Below, in pieces: positions 43,973-53,570 of a stretch of DNA of 64,000 bases. Under the pieces are notes generated by a model. The model ran no database searches. It worked only from the letters and a program-made list of their open reading frames with translations, and was not told where the DNA came from. The stretch is from Salipiger abyssi (GTDB taxonomy: Bacteria > Pseudomonadota > Alphaproteobacteria > Rhodobacterales > Rhodobacteraceae): assembly GCF_001975705.1 (NCBI RefSeq), contig NZ_CP015093.1:434001-498000 (forward strand), written 5' to 3'. The position numbers and the translations under genes are program-made. The first letter of the stretch is position 1, and every line of letters begins with the position of its first letter.

Positions 43973-46411
43973 ATGAGGATGCAGAAACTCGTCGTCATCG
44001 GAGCGGGCATGGCCACGGGCCGGATGCTCGAACATCTGCGGGACACCGATCCCGGCGCCTACGACATCACGCTGTTCAACGCCGAACCGCGCGGCAATTA
44101 CAACCGCATCATGCTGAGCCCGGTGCTGTCGGGCGAGAAGAGCTTTGCCGAAATCGTCACCCATGACGAGGGCTGGTATGCCGACAATGCCATCACCTGC
44201 CGCTTTGGCGAGAAGGTGCTGAGCGTCGATACCGAGCGCAAGGTGGTGACCGGCGAACAGGGCGAGGTTGCTTATGACAAGCTTGTCTTCGGCACCGGGT
44301 CGTCGGCCTTCATCATCCCCGTGCCCGGGCATGACCTGCCCGGCGTCGTGGCCTTCCGCGATCTGGAGGACACCACGGCGATGACCGAAGCCGCCGGAAA
44401 GCCAGGCGCGCGCGCCGTGGTGATCGGCGGCGGCCTGCTCGGGCTCGAAGCCGCCGCCGCCCTGCGGCTGCGCGGCATGGAGGTGACGGTGCTGCACATC
44501 GCCTCGCACCTGATGGAGCGGCAGCTCGATCCCGCCGCCGGCTACCTGCTCAAGAAGGATCTGGAAAAGCGCGGCATCGAGGTGCTGCTCGAAGCCTCCA
44601 CCAAGGAGATCATCGGCAACGGTCGCGCCGAACAGGTAAATCTTGCCGACGGCACCGAACTGCCCTGCGATATCGTGGTGATGGCCGTGGGCATCCGCCC
44701 CGCCGTGACACTGGCGCAGGAGGCGGGCGTCGCCTGCGGCCGCGCCATCAAGGTCGACGCGCAGATGCGCACCGAAACCCCCGATGTCTTTGCCGTCGGC
44801 GAATGCGTCGAGTTCGAAGGCAATCTCTTCGGCCTCGTCGCGCCGCTTTACGATCAGGCCAAGGTGCTGGCAAAAACCCTGCTGGGCGAGGACACGAGTT
44901 TCGCCATGCGCGAGCTGTCGACGAAGCTCAAGGTCACCGGCTGCGATCTGTTCTCGGCGGGCGATTTCGCCGAAGGCGAGGGCCGCGAGGACATCGTCTT
45001 CCGCGATCCGGCGCGCGGCATATACAAACGGTTGGTCATCGAGGACGACAGGCTCATCGGCGCGGTGATGTATGGCGACACCGCCGATGGCAACTGGTTC
45101 TTTGGCCTGATCAAGGACGGCACCGATATCTCCGAGATGCGCGAGACGCTGATCTTTGGCCCCGCCTATCAGGGAGGCGGCTCCGTGGACCCTCTCTCAG
45201 CCGTTGCAGCATTGCCGCCTGATGCGGAGATCTGCGGCTGCAACGGCGTGTGCAAGGGCGATATCGTGGCGGCCATCGAGGGCGGCGCCACCGATCTGGG
45301 CGCGGTGCGCGCGATCACCAAGGCGAGCAATTCCTGCGGCACCTGCACAGGGCTGGTGGAACAGGTTCTGTCGGTCACGCTGGGCGACGATTTTGTGCTG
45401 CCCACCGCGCAACCGGTCTGCGGCTGCACCGATCTCACCCATGAGGACGTGCGCCGGCTGATCAAGGCGCAGGAGCTGAAATCTCAGGAAGCGGTCTGGC
45501 AGGAGCTGGGCTGGAAAACCCGTAACGGTTGCCATGTCTGCCGCCCGGCAGTGAACTTCTACCTGCTGGCCGACTGGCCGCTCGACTATCGCGACGACCC
45601 GCAGAGCCGTTTCGTCAACGAGCGCAACCACGCCAATATCCAGAAGGACGGCACCTATTCGGTGATGCCCCGCATGTGGGGCGGCATGACCACGCCGGAG
45701 GAACTGATCGCCATCGCCAGAGCGGCGGAGAAATACGGCGCCACGGTCAAGGTCACCGGTGGCCAGCGCATCGACCTGCTGGGCGTCAGGAAAGAGGATC
45801 TGCCGGCGATCTGGCACGATCTGAACGAGGCCGGCATGGTCTCGGGTCACGCCTATACCAAGGGGCTGCGCACGGTGAAGACCTGCGTCGGCTCCGACTG
45901 GTGCCGCTTTGGCACGCAGGACAGCACGGGGCTCGGCATCAAGCTCGAAAAGAAGCTCTGGGGGTCGTGGACGCCGCACAAGGTCAAGCTCGGCGTTTCG
46001 GGCTGTCCGCGCAACTGCGCCGAGGCGACCTGCAAGGATGTCGGCATCATCTGCGTCGACAGCGGCTATCAGATCGGTGTCGGCGGCGCCGCCGGCATGG
46101 ATGTGAAGGAGGTCGAGCGGCTTGTGGACGTGAAGACCGAAGCGGAGGCGATCGAATGGACCACCGCCTTTGTCCAGCTCTACCGCGAGCACGCCAAGTA
46201 TCTCGACCGTCCCTATAAGTGGCTCGCCAAGGTCGGGCTGGACTGGGTCAAGGAGGTGCTCTCCGACGCCGCCGAACGCGCGGCGCTGGTCGCGCGGTTC
46301 GAGCTCAGCCAGAGCGTCTATCAGAAAGACCCCTGGGCCGAGCGGGCGGAACCCGAGGCGGCGCGCCGTTTCCAGCCGCTGGCCGACCTCACCGTGCAGG
46401 CGGCGGAATGA
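43973..46411 (+). CDS. nirB: assimilatory nitrite reductase [NAD(P)H] large subunit NirB
   Basis: 812 residues, the normal size for NirB, which reduces nitrite to ammonium. Domain order: an N-terminal FAD/NAD pyridine-nucleotide oxidoreductase (VIGAGMATGRML; GGGLLGLEAAAALRLRG), a first BFD-like [2Fe-2S] domain at about 420-470 (CGCNGVCKGD, SCGTCTG), a second BFD-like stretch at about 480-525 (CGCTDLTHED, GCHVCRPA), then the sulfite/nitrite reductase half with siroheme/[4Fe-4S] cysteines near 638/644 and 678/682. AGAGGAC precedes the ATG. nirD follows after a hairpin-rich gap. Confidence 0.95.
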   Translation: MRMQKLVVIGAGMATGRMLEHLRDTDPGAYDITLFNAEPRGNYNRIMLSPVLSGEKSFAEIVTHDEGWYADNAITCRFGEKVLSVDTERKVVTGEQGEVAYDKLVFGTGSSAFIIPVPGHDLPGVVAFRDLEDTTAMTEAAGKPGARAVVIGGGLLGLEAAAALRLRGMEVTVLHIASHLMERQLDPAAGYLLKKDLEKRGIEVLLEASTKEIIGNGRAEQVNLADGTELPCDIVVMAVGIRPAVTLAQEAGVACGRAIKVDAQMRTETPDVFAVGECVEFEGNLFGLVAPLYDQAKVLAKTLLGEDTSFAMRELSTKLKVTGCDLFSAGDFAEGEGREDIVFRDPARGIYKRLVIEDDRLIGAVMYGDTADGNWFFGLIKDGTDISEMRETLIFGPAYQGGGSVDPLSAVAALPPDAEICGCNGVCKGDIVAAIEGGATDLGAVRAITKASNSCGTCTGLVEQVLSVTLGDDFVLPTAQPVCGCTDLTHEDVRRLIKAQELKSQEAVWQELGWKTRNGCHVCRPAVNFYLLADWPLDYRDDPQSRFVNERNHANIQKDGTYSVMPRMWGGMTTPEELIAIARAAEKYGATVKVTGGQRIDLLGVRKEDLPAIWHDLNEAGMVSGHAYTKGLRTVKTCVGSDWCRFGTQDSTGLGIKLEKKLWGSWTPHKVKLGVSGCPRNCAEATCKDVGIICVDSGYQIGVGGAAGMDVKEVERLVDVKTEAEAIEWTTAFVQLYREHAKYLDRPYKWLAKVGLDWVKEVLSDAAERAALVARFELSQSVYQKDPWAERAEPEAARRFQPLADLTVQAAE

Positions 46412-46426
46412 GCCCCGCCGCCCCGC

Positions 46427-46499
46427 GCCCCGGACCTGTTCCGGGGCCTTCCCCCTCTCCTGCCCCTTGGCACAGGAGGCCCCGGGTCAAGCCCGGGGC
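46427..46499. repeat. three consecutive hairpins between nirB and nirD
   Basis: Stem 1 46427-46434/46440-46447 (GCCCCGGA, loop CCTGT); stem 2 46457-46462/46473-46478 (CTCCTG/CAGGAG); stem 3 46479-46486/46492-46499 (GCCCCGGG, loop TCAAG). The CCCGGGTCAAGCCCGGG type of hairpin is a common dispersed intergenic element in alphaproteobacteria, as I recall. Confidence 0.75.
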
Positions 46500-46532
46500 G
46501 GGAGACAACGCAACCCAACCGGAGGCGCTCGC

Positions 46533-46865
46533 ATGAGCTGGATCGACATCGGACATATCGAAGACGTGCCGCTGCGCGGGGCGCGGCTGGTCAGGACCGC
46601 GGCGGGCTGCGTCGCGGTGTTCCGAACCGACGAGGCGGAGGTCTTTGCCGCCTCCAACACCTGCCCGCACAAGCAGGGCCCGCTCTCGGAGGGCATCGTG
46701 CATGGCCAGAAGGTCACCTGCCCGCTGCATAACTGGGTGTTCGACCTGAACACCGGCGAGGCGCAGGGCGCCGACGAGGGCCGCATCGCCACCTACCCGG
46801 TGCGCATCGAGGCCGGGCGCATCCTGCTCGACGGCGCAGCGCTCGCCAAGCGGAGTGCCGCGTGA
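46533..46865 (+). CDS. nirD: nitrite reductase small subunit NirD (Rieske-type)
   Basis: 110 residues of the Rieske fold. C44/H46 (NTCPHKQGPLSEG) and C63/H66 (CPLHNWVF) are the [2Fe-2S] ligands, so unlike some NirD proteins the cluster ligands are retained. It supports NirB in nitrite reduction. The start at 46533 has GGAGG 8 nt upstream. Its stop overlaps the ATG of nasA by one base. Confidence 0.93.
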   Translation: MSWIDIGHIEDVPLRGARLVRTAAGCVAVFRTDEAEVFAASNTCPHKQGPLSEGIVHGQKVTCPLHNWVFDLNTGEAQGADEGRIATYPVRIEAGRILLDGAALAKRSAA

Positions 46866-49497
46866 TGAAAGCTGACAGGGTTTGCGAAATCCGCTCCACC
46901 TGCCCCTATTGCGGCGTGGGTTGCGGCGTCTGCCTGAGCGCCGATGCGGCGGGCGGGCTCGAGGTGCGGGGCGACCCGGACCATCCGGCAAATTTCGGCA
47001 AGCTCTGTTCCAAGGGCTCGGCCCTTGGCGAAACCGTCGGCCTTGAGGGCCGCCTGCTGGCCCCGCGCGTGGGCGGCACCGACACCGACTGGGACAGCGC
47101 GCTGTCGTTGGTCGCGGGCCGGTTCAAAGAGATAATCGAGCAGCACGGGCCGGAGAGCGTGGGTTTCTACGTCTCCGGCCAATTGCTGACCGAGGATTAC
47201 TATGTCGCCAACAAGCTGATGAAAGGCTATATCGGCGCGGCGAATATCGACACGAATTCAAGGCTCTGCATGGCCTCCACCGTGGCGGGGCACAGACGGG
47301 CCTTCGGCACGGATACGGTGCCCGGCACCTATGAGGATCTCGAAGAGGCGGACCTGGTGGTGCTGGTGGGCAGCAATCTCGCCTGGTGCCACCCGGTGCT
47401 CTACCAGCGCATCCTGCGCGCCCGCAAAAAGCGCCCGGAGATGAAGCTGGTGGTCATCGACCCGCGCCGTACCGCGAGCTGCGACGGCGCCGACATGCAT
47501 CTGGCGCTGAAAGCGGGCACAGACGCGGCGCTCTTCAACGGGCTGCTCTGCGCCATCCATGACGCGGGCGCCGTCGACAAGCACTTTGTCACCCATGTGA
47601 ACGGTTTCGACGAAACGCTGGCCGCCGCCTCCAGCGACCGCGACGCAGTGACCGGGCTTTCCGACGACGACCTGCGCGCCTTCTACGATCTCTGGATCCG
47701 CACGGAAAAGGCGGTCACCGTGTTCAGCCAGGGGGTCAACCAGTCCTCCTCCGGCACCGACAAGGTCAACACGATCCTCAATTGTCACCTCGCCACCGGA
47801 CGGATCGGTCTGCCCGGCATGGGGCCGTTCTCGGTCACCGGCCAGCCCAACGCCATGGGCGGGCGCGAGGTCGGCGGGCTTGCCAATATGCTGGCCTGCC
47901 ATCTGGAGCTGGAAAACGCCGATCACCGCGCGGCGGTGCATGAATTCTGGGGCTCGCCCGCCATCGCGCAGGGGCCCGGGCTGAAGGCCGTCGAGATGTT
48001 CCGTGCCGCCGGCGAGGGCCGGATCAAGGCGCTGTGGATCATCCACACCAACCCCGCAGTCTCGATGCCCGATGCCGATGCGGTGCGCCGGGCCATCGCC
48101 GATTGCGAGTTTGTCGTGGTCTCCGACATCACCGCCGAGACCGACACCGCGCGGCTCGCCGATGTGCTGCTGCCCGCCAGCGCCTGGGGCGAAAAGGAGG
48201 GCACGGTCACCGGCTCGGACCGGCTCATCAGCCGCCAGCGCGCCGCCCTGCCCGCGCCGGGACAGGCCCGGCCCGACTGGGATATTCTCGCTGAGATCGG
48301 CCGCCGCATGGGCTGGTACGAGGCCTTCGATTACGCCTCGCCCGCCGAGATCTTTCGCGAATACGCGGCGCTGTCGGGCGTTGCGGGCAAGCTGGGGCGG
48401 GATTTCGATATTTCGGGAAAAGCCGAAATGGACGACCGCGCCTATGATACCATGGCCCCCTTCCACTGGCCGCAGAGCGCCGGACGCCGGGGCGGACGCT
48501 TCTTTGCCGACGGCAAGTTCTACCACCCCGACGGCAAGGCCCGCATGGTGCCGGTGCGCTATCGCCCGCCCGAGGCAAAACAGGCGCCGCGCTATCCGTT
48601 CCGCTTCAACACCGGGCGCATCCGCGACCAGTGGCACACGATGACCCGCACCGCGCGCTCGCCGCGTCTGGCCGCGCATCTGGCCGAGCCCTTCCTCGAT
48701 CTGCATCCCGGCGATGCCGCCCGGCTGGGGATCTCCCATGCCGATCTGGTGCGCGTCGAAAGCCCGGAGGGCCGCGCCATCCTGCGCGCGCGGCTCACCG
48801 ATGCGCAGCAGCCGGGCGATGTCTTTGCGCCGATGCACTGGACCGGCGAGACCGCGCCCTGTGCCCGCGTCGATGCGCTGGTGGCGGCGGTGACCGACCC
48901 TGTTTCGGGTCAACCCGAAAGCAAGGCGAGTGTCGTGGCGGTGACGAAATTCCAGGCCGCCTGGTACGGGTTCGCCGTCTCCTCGCGGGCGATGACCCCG
49001 CGCAGCGCGTACTGGGCGCGGGCGCGCACCCGGGCGGGCTGGCGCGCGGAACTCGCGGGCAGCACGCAGCCGGAGGACTGGGAGGCCGAGGCGCGCGCGC
49101 TCTTCGGCCTGCCCGATGCGGAAGCGCAGACACTGATCGACCGGCGGCGCGGGCTGGCGCGCATCGCCTTTCATCGGGACGGCCAGCTTCTGGCGGCGCT
49201 CTTCGCCGGGCCGCAGCCGGTGGCGGTGAAGCGCGACTTCCTCGCCACCCTGCCCGGCTCCGACGCGCCCGACGCGCTCACCGGCCAGCCCCCGCCGACC
49301 GGCCCGACCCCGGCCCGCTGGTCTGCTCGTGTTTCAATGTCGGGCTCAACACCATCCTCGCGGCAATCGAGGAGAAAGGTCTCGTCAGCGTCGACCAGAT
49401 CGGCGCGGCGCTGGAGGCGGGCAGCAATTGCGGCTCCTGCCGGCCCGAGCTGGCGGCGATCCTCGCCGGCACCCAGACCATGGAAGCGGCGGAATGA
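46865..49497 (+). CDS. nasA: assimilatory nitrate reductase catalytic subunit NasA, frameshifted before the C-terminal BFD domain
   Basis: A molybdopterin oxidoreductase that reduces nitrate to nitrite in the cytoplasm. [4Fe-4S] ligands C13, C16, C20 and C48 and the Mo ligand C135 (NSRLCMAS) are clear. The main frame runs intact to about 49300 and then leaves the family. From about 49312 the next frame encodes VCSCFNVGLNTILAAIEEKG and CGSC, a BFD-like [2Fe-2S] domain ending at 49497, where the stop overlaps the next gene's ATG by 4 nt. One C missing from the C-rich run near 49286-49312 explains it; the repaired protein would be 877 residues. It could be a sequencing error or a real mutation. 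Confidence 0.85.
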
Positions 49498-50453
49498 GCC
49501 TTGGCGCCCATGTCCGCACGCTGGGGCGCGGGCCGGGGCGCTCGCGCGCGCTGACCCGCGACAAGGCCGAAGACGCCATGCGGCTGATGCTGTCGGGCGA
49601 GGCAGACCCGCATGCGGTGGGCGCGCTGCTGATGCTCCTGCGGATGAAGGGCGAGACTGCCGAGGAGATCGCGGGCTTTGCCGGCGCTGCGCAGGCCAGC
49701 CTGCCGTCGCTGCCGCAACCGGCGCTCGACTGGCCCAGTTACGCGGCGGGGCGCACGCGCGGCCTGCCCTGGTTCCTGCTCTCGGCGCGGCTGGTGGCGA
49801 TGGCCGGCCACAGCGTGCTGCTGCACGGATGGAACGGCGCCGACCGCGCGGTGCGCGGCGGGCTGGCGGCGGCGGGCATCCCGGTGGCCGAGACACCCGA
49901 TCAGGCCGCGCCGCTGCTCAACCGCCACGGCATCGCCTATCTGCCGCTGGAGACGCTCTCTCCGCCGCTCTTCAGACTGCTCGGGTTGCGCGAGGTGCTG
50001 CATCTGCGCTCCTGCATCAACACGGTCTGCCGGATGCTGAATCCGGGCCGCGCCAAGGCCAGCGTGCAGGGCGTGTTCCACCCCTCCTACCGGCTGTTGC
50101 AGGCCGATGCAGGGCAGATCCTCGGGCTTAACGCGCTGAGCGTGATCAAGGGCGGCGGCGGCGAGGTGGAGACCCATCCCGGCAAGGAGATCGCCGTCTT
50201 CGGCCTGCGCGGCGGCCAGCCCTGGGAGACCAGCCTTCCCGCGCTGCTGCCCGACGAAACCCGGCGGCTCGACGATGGCACCAGCGACATGGCGCTGCTT
50301 TCGGCGCTCTGGTCCGGTCAGCGGCGGGATCGCTTTGCCGAGGCGGTGGTGCTGGGCACCGCTGCGCTGGCGCTCGACACGCTGGGGCATGCGGAAGCGA
50401 TGGCCGAGGCGCGGATGCTCTGGGAGAAACGCCCCGTCACCTCGCCTGCGTGA
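49494..50453 (+). CDS. TrpD-like glycosyl/phosphoribosyltransferase-family protein
   Basis: 319 residues related to anthranilate phosphoribosyltransferase (TrpD2/YbiB type). The N-terminal helical domain has the DAMRLMLSGEADPHAVGALLMLLRMKGET pattern in pieces, and the C-terminal Rossmann-like domain holds HLRSCINTVCRMLNPGRA and GVFHPSYRLL. The canonical PRPP-loop residues of TrpD are poorly conserved, as in YbiB, where nucleic-acid binding was reported. Its ATG overlaps the nasA stop by 4 nt, so it belongs to the nitrate operon. No tryptophan genes are nearby. Its 3' end overlaps the converging gene by 17 nt. Confidence 0.8.
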   Translation: MSLGAHVRTLGRGPGRSRALTRDKAEDAMRLMLSGEADPHAVGALLMLLRMKGETAEEIAGFAGAAQASLPSLPQPALDWPSYAAGRTRGLPWFLLSARLVAMAGHSVLLHGWNGADRAVRGGLAAAGIPVAETPDQAAPLLNRHGIAYLPLETLSPPLFRLLGLREVLHLRSCINTVCRMLNPGRAKASVQGVFHPSYRLLQADAGQILGLNALSVIKGGGGEVETHPGKEIAVFGLRGGQPWETSLPALLPDETRRLDDGTSDMALLSALWSGQRRDRFAEAVVLGTAALALDTLGHAEAMAEARMLWEKRPVTSPA

Positions 50454-51180
50454 ACAGTCGCCCCGGCGCGCGTTTCGGCGGCGCGATCCCCGCGAGCCGC
50501 ATCATGTGCCAGGCCAGCACCTGATTGCTCGACAGCACCGGCAGGCCCAGCGCCGCCTCCAGCTCCGGCAGCACCGCCAGCGTGCGCAGATTGGTGCAGG
50601 AGAGAAACAGCCCGTCCACCTCCGCCTCGCCCGCCACGCGACAGGCCGCGTCATGCAGGCTCTGTGGCCCGATCCGCGCAACCAGCGCCTCCTCGGCCAG
50701 CTCGAAACTGCCGAAGGCCGGCGTCTCGATCCCCGCCTGCGCCAGCACCGCGCGCAGCCGGGCCGAGACCGGCGCCACATAGGGTGAGATCAGCCCCAGC
50801 CGACGCAGCCCCAGCACGCCGCAGGCCGCGATCAGCGCCGAAACCGGCTCGGTCACCGCCTCGGTCTCCACCACCGCGCCGATCTGACCCGCCACATGGC
50901 CCGCGCCGATCTGCGCCGTGCCCGAGGTGCAGGCATAGCCCACCGCGCGGAACCGCGCCCAGGGCGGAAAGAGCCCGGCGGCCTGCGACAAATGCCCCTC
51001 CATCTCGGCCAGCGTCTCCGGCGTGACCTCCGCCCCCGAGGGCACGCGACTGATCAGAAACCGCGTCGCGGCGGGGATCAGGCGGCGCATGTCGCCTTCC
51101 ACCGTCTCGTCCGATTGCAGCACGATGAGCCCAAGCGCCTCCTGCGCCGGGCCCAGCCGGCAGGGCAGCGGCGCGCTCAT
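50437..51180 (-). CDS. maleate isomerase / Asp-Glu racemase-family protein
   Basis: 247 residues of the Asp/Glu racemase superfamily. The paired catalytic cysteines are C84 (YACTSGT) and C195 (LSCTNLRT), as in maleate isomerase and arylmalonate decarboxylase. The start at 51180 overlaps the stop of the M24 gene by 4 nt. Members of this family also occur next to M24 hydrolases in ectoine utilisation (EutA with EutD), but the other ectoine genes are missing here. The substrate is therefore open. It overlaps the converging TrpD-like gene by 17 nt. Confidence 0.82.
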   Translation of the reverse strand: MSAPLPCRLGPAQEALGLIVLQSDETVEGDMRRLIPAATRFLISRVPSGAEVTPETLAEMEGHLSQAAGLFPPWARFRAVGYACTSGTAQIGAGHVAGQIGAVVETEAVTEPVSALIAACGVLGLRRLGLISPYVAPVSARLRAVLAQAGIETPAFGSFELAEEALVARIGPQSLHDAACRVAGEAEVDGLFLSCTNLRTLAVLPELEAALGLPVLSSNQVLAWHMMRLAGIAPPKRAPGRLFTQAR

Positions 51181-52325
51181 GCGGCGATCTCCATGATCTC
51201 CGGCCCCGCCACCGGGGACAGCCAGCGCGCGCACTGCTCGGTGATCACGATATTCTCCTCATGCACCAGTATACGGCCTTGCCCCATGGAAATCAGCGGC
51301 TCCAGCGTCAGCACCATGCCCGGCGCCAGCACCGTGTCATCCGCCGGGATCAGCGAAGGCGGCTCGGTGAGTTGCATACCAAGCCCATGCCCCAGCCGAC
51401 CGCTCTCGACTCCGCCGCCGGTGACCGCCGCCATGGCGTGATAGAGATCGCAGACCCGGGCACCAGGCCGCGCGGCAGCAAAGCCCGCCTGCGTCGCGGC
51501 GATCAGCGCGGCATGGGCCTCGCGCAGCGCGGGCGACGCGGGGCCGATGGAAAAATTCCGGTCGAAATCGCAGAAATACCCGTCGCGCACGAGCCCGGTG
51601 TCGAGCATCAGCACATCGCCTTGCCTCAGCGGCGCGTCGGTCGCGGGGGAGATCACGTCCGCATAACCACCGGGCGCGGCGGCACCGGCGAGATAGGGCA
51701 CCCAGTCGGCGCCCTCCTCCAGACACAGCATCTGGAAGCGCCGGAACACATGGCTCAGCGGCACACCCGCGCGGGCGATCTCGGGCACGCGGGCAAAGGC
51801 GCGCCCTGCGATGGCGCAGGCATGTTCGATACAGGCGATCTCGTCAGCGGATTTCACCATACGCAGGCGGCGCAGGATCCCCGCGTCATCGCCAAAGCTG
51901 CGCAACGGCAGCGCCGCCCGCAGTGCCGCCCAGGACTCCAGCGGCATGCGCAGATGTGTCTCCCCGCCGCTGGGCACACCGATGGCGCCGCCCGTCGGCA
52001 CAAATTCCGCCAGCGCCGAGGCCAGCAGCGACACGCCGTCATCGGCGTAATCGGGCGAGGGCCAGCAGCGGATATCCGCGATCCAGCCCTGCGCCATGAG
52101 CGGCTGGCCGATCCCCGGGATCACCGCCACCGGATCGCCGCGCACCGGCACGATCAGGAACCAGGGCCGCGTCGAGCTTTCCCAGAACCGGGTGAGGAAG
52201 CCCGAGATATAACGGATCTCCGGCTCGGTGGTGAGCAGCAGCGCATCGCGCCCCGCCCGCGCCATGCCGCTCTGGATGGCGGCAAGGCGGGCGCGGTATT
52301 CGGCCTCGGGGAAGATCATGGCCAT
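51177..52325 (-). CDS. M24-family metallopeptidase (Xaa-Pro peptidase/creatinase-like)
   Basis: 382 residues with the creatinase N-terminal domain and the pita-bread M24 domain. Metal ligands D242, D253, H313, E342 and E357 are all present. It could be an aminopeptidase P-type peptidase, a creatinase or an ectoine hydrolase (DoeA/EutD); the coupled racemase-family gene supports a small-molecule amidase role. An ATG two codons downstream is an alternative start. It is first of a two-gene leftward operon at the edge of the inserted segment. Confidence 0.85.
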   Translation of the reverse strand: MAMIFPEAEYRARLAAIQSGMARAGRDALLLTTEPEIRYISGFLTRFWESSTRPWFLIVPVRGDPVAVIPGIGQPLMAQGWIADIRCWPSPDYADDGVSLLASALAEFVPTGGAIGVPSGGETHLRMPLESWAALRAALPLRSFGDDAGILRRLRMVKSADEIACIEHACAIAGRAFARVPEIARAGVPLSHVFRRFQMLCLEEGADWVPYLAGAAAPGGYADVISPATDAPLRQGDVLMLDTGLVRDGYFCDFDRNFSIGPASPALREAHAALIAATQAGFAAARPGARVCDLYHAMAAVTGGGVESGRLGHGLGMQLTEPPSLIPADDTVLAPGMVLTLEPLISMGQGRILVHEENIVITEQCARWLSPVAGPEIMEIAA

Positions 52326-52640
52326 GCGGGCGGAACGGAAAAACGCATTCCCCCATGGGAGGCCGCTTTGATGTCAGGGTCAATGCCTTGGCCTCACCGG
52401 CGGGCAAAACCGCGTGGCTGAGGGTGGCCACTGCCTCGCCCGTGTCCGATGTGAGAGGTCAGGCGGGACGGGCTTTGCGGGGATATCGCTGAATTGGATG
52501 AATATTGGACGGTGAAAAGCGGCGCTTTTCTTCGGTGCCGCGAAAGGCTGGAGTGAGCCCAGAGTGCATGATGCTGCGCTCGTAACGAACGTCGGCAATG
52601 CAGAAGGCTACTGATCGAGCCTCGAGGACGAAATGCGGAT
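52326..52640. other. spacer between the M24 gene and the interrupted hypothetical gene
   Basis: No gene is supported. A leftward frame of 61 codons (52459-52644) reads MNPHFVLEARSVAFCIADVR at its start, but it overlaps the end of the hypothetical gene and has no ribosome binding site; it may be part of a dispersed repeat. GC falls across this stretch, marking the edge of the atypical segment. Confidence 0.35.
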
Positions 52641-53570
52641 TCATTCAAAAAACTGAGGCTTCGAGGGGTGTAAATCTTTCATGACTTCTCGGCGCATCGA
52701 AATCGCCAGCCTGTCATGAAAGATGTCCAGAGCGGATTCAGCCTCTGTCGTAGAAAGCCATCCATCTTCAATTCTCCAGCGGCGGAAGAACACCCAATCT
52801 ATTGCGTTTCTACGCGAGAATTCGAGAGAGCGTTGAGCTCGCTCTCTTGTTGGAACCTCACCAAGTCGCGCCTTCGGTCCGTACTTCTCTCGCCCTTCAG
52901 CGAGCTTTTCCTCATGCCAAGCTATTAGTTCGTCGATGTGCTCTTCGCTGATCTCAGTTAACTCCAAAATCTCGGCCGTTATCTCATCTGGAATGGTAGC
53001 TGTAGCTTTTTGAACCGCATCCAAAAACCGTTCGTCGCGCAGGAAGTCTAAGGGCCAATTCTTCGGCGAAGTTCTCCACAGAATGAATTCCGCCTGTTGC
53101 GCCCAGCCGCCGTTTGAGACCAGGCCAAGTTGCTGAAGCAACAGCAAAACGTCATCATTGCAGAGTGCACAGCCCAATCCAAAACGAGCTGTAATATTGG
53201 GGGTCGGGGGTGGCGGTGGATCTTTCATAGCGATCACAAAGCCGTTTCCTATACGAGTTGGCGGGAGCCTTCCATCGGGCAACAGGAACGAAAGCTTGTT
53301 TTGTTGGTTTGCAAGCCAAAGAACGGAGATACAGATGTCATCCCATCGCGGCATAGTAGCCGGTTGTGCAGGAACATCTTTAGGTACTGCTCCCCAATCC
53401 GTTGCATCTGCAAAACCAAGCTTGACCAAGGCCATGCATCCGATTTGGTAGGCCGTAGACGCCATGTCATACCAGCCCGGCCGATCCGTAGCCTTCGGCA
53501 AAGTTTCTGCAAGGAAGTGCGCGACGTTGCTGCGCCAGTTTTGACCTGCTCCCCATAGAGTCCGCGTTTT

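Noticed and set aside
41213..44509. 1098-codon leftward open frame opposite the nitrate transporter ATPase and GAF genes
   Set aside because: It is antisense to clear ATPase, GAF and nirB sequence and has no recognisable motif; a codon-bias shadow.
49500..50131. Continuation of the nasA main frame past the frameshift
   Set aside because: It is low-complexity and overlaps the TrpD-like gene for over 600 nt; the real nasA end is in the next frame at 49497.
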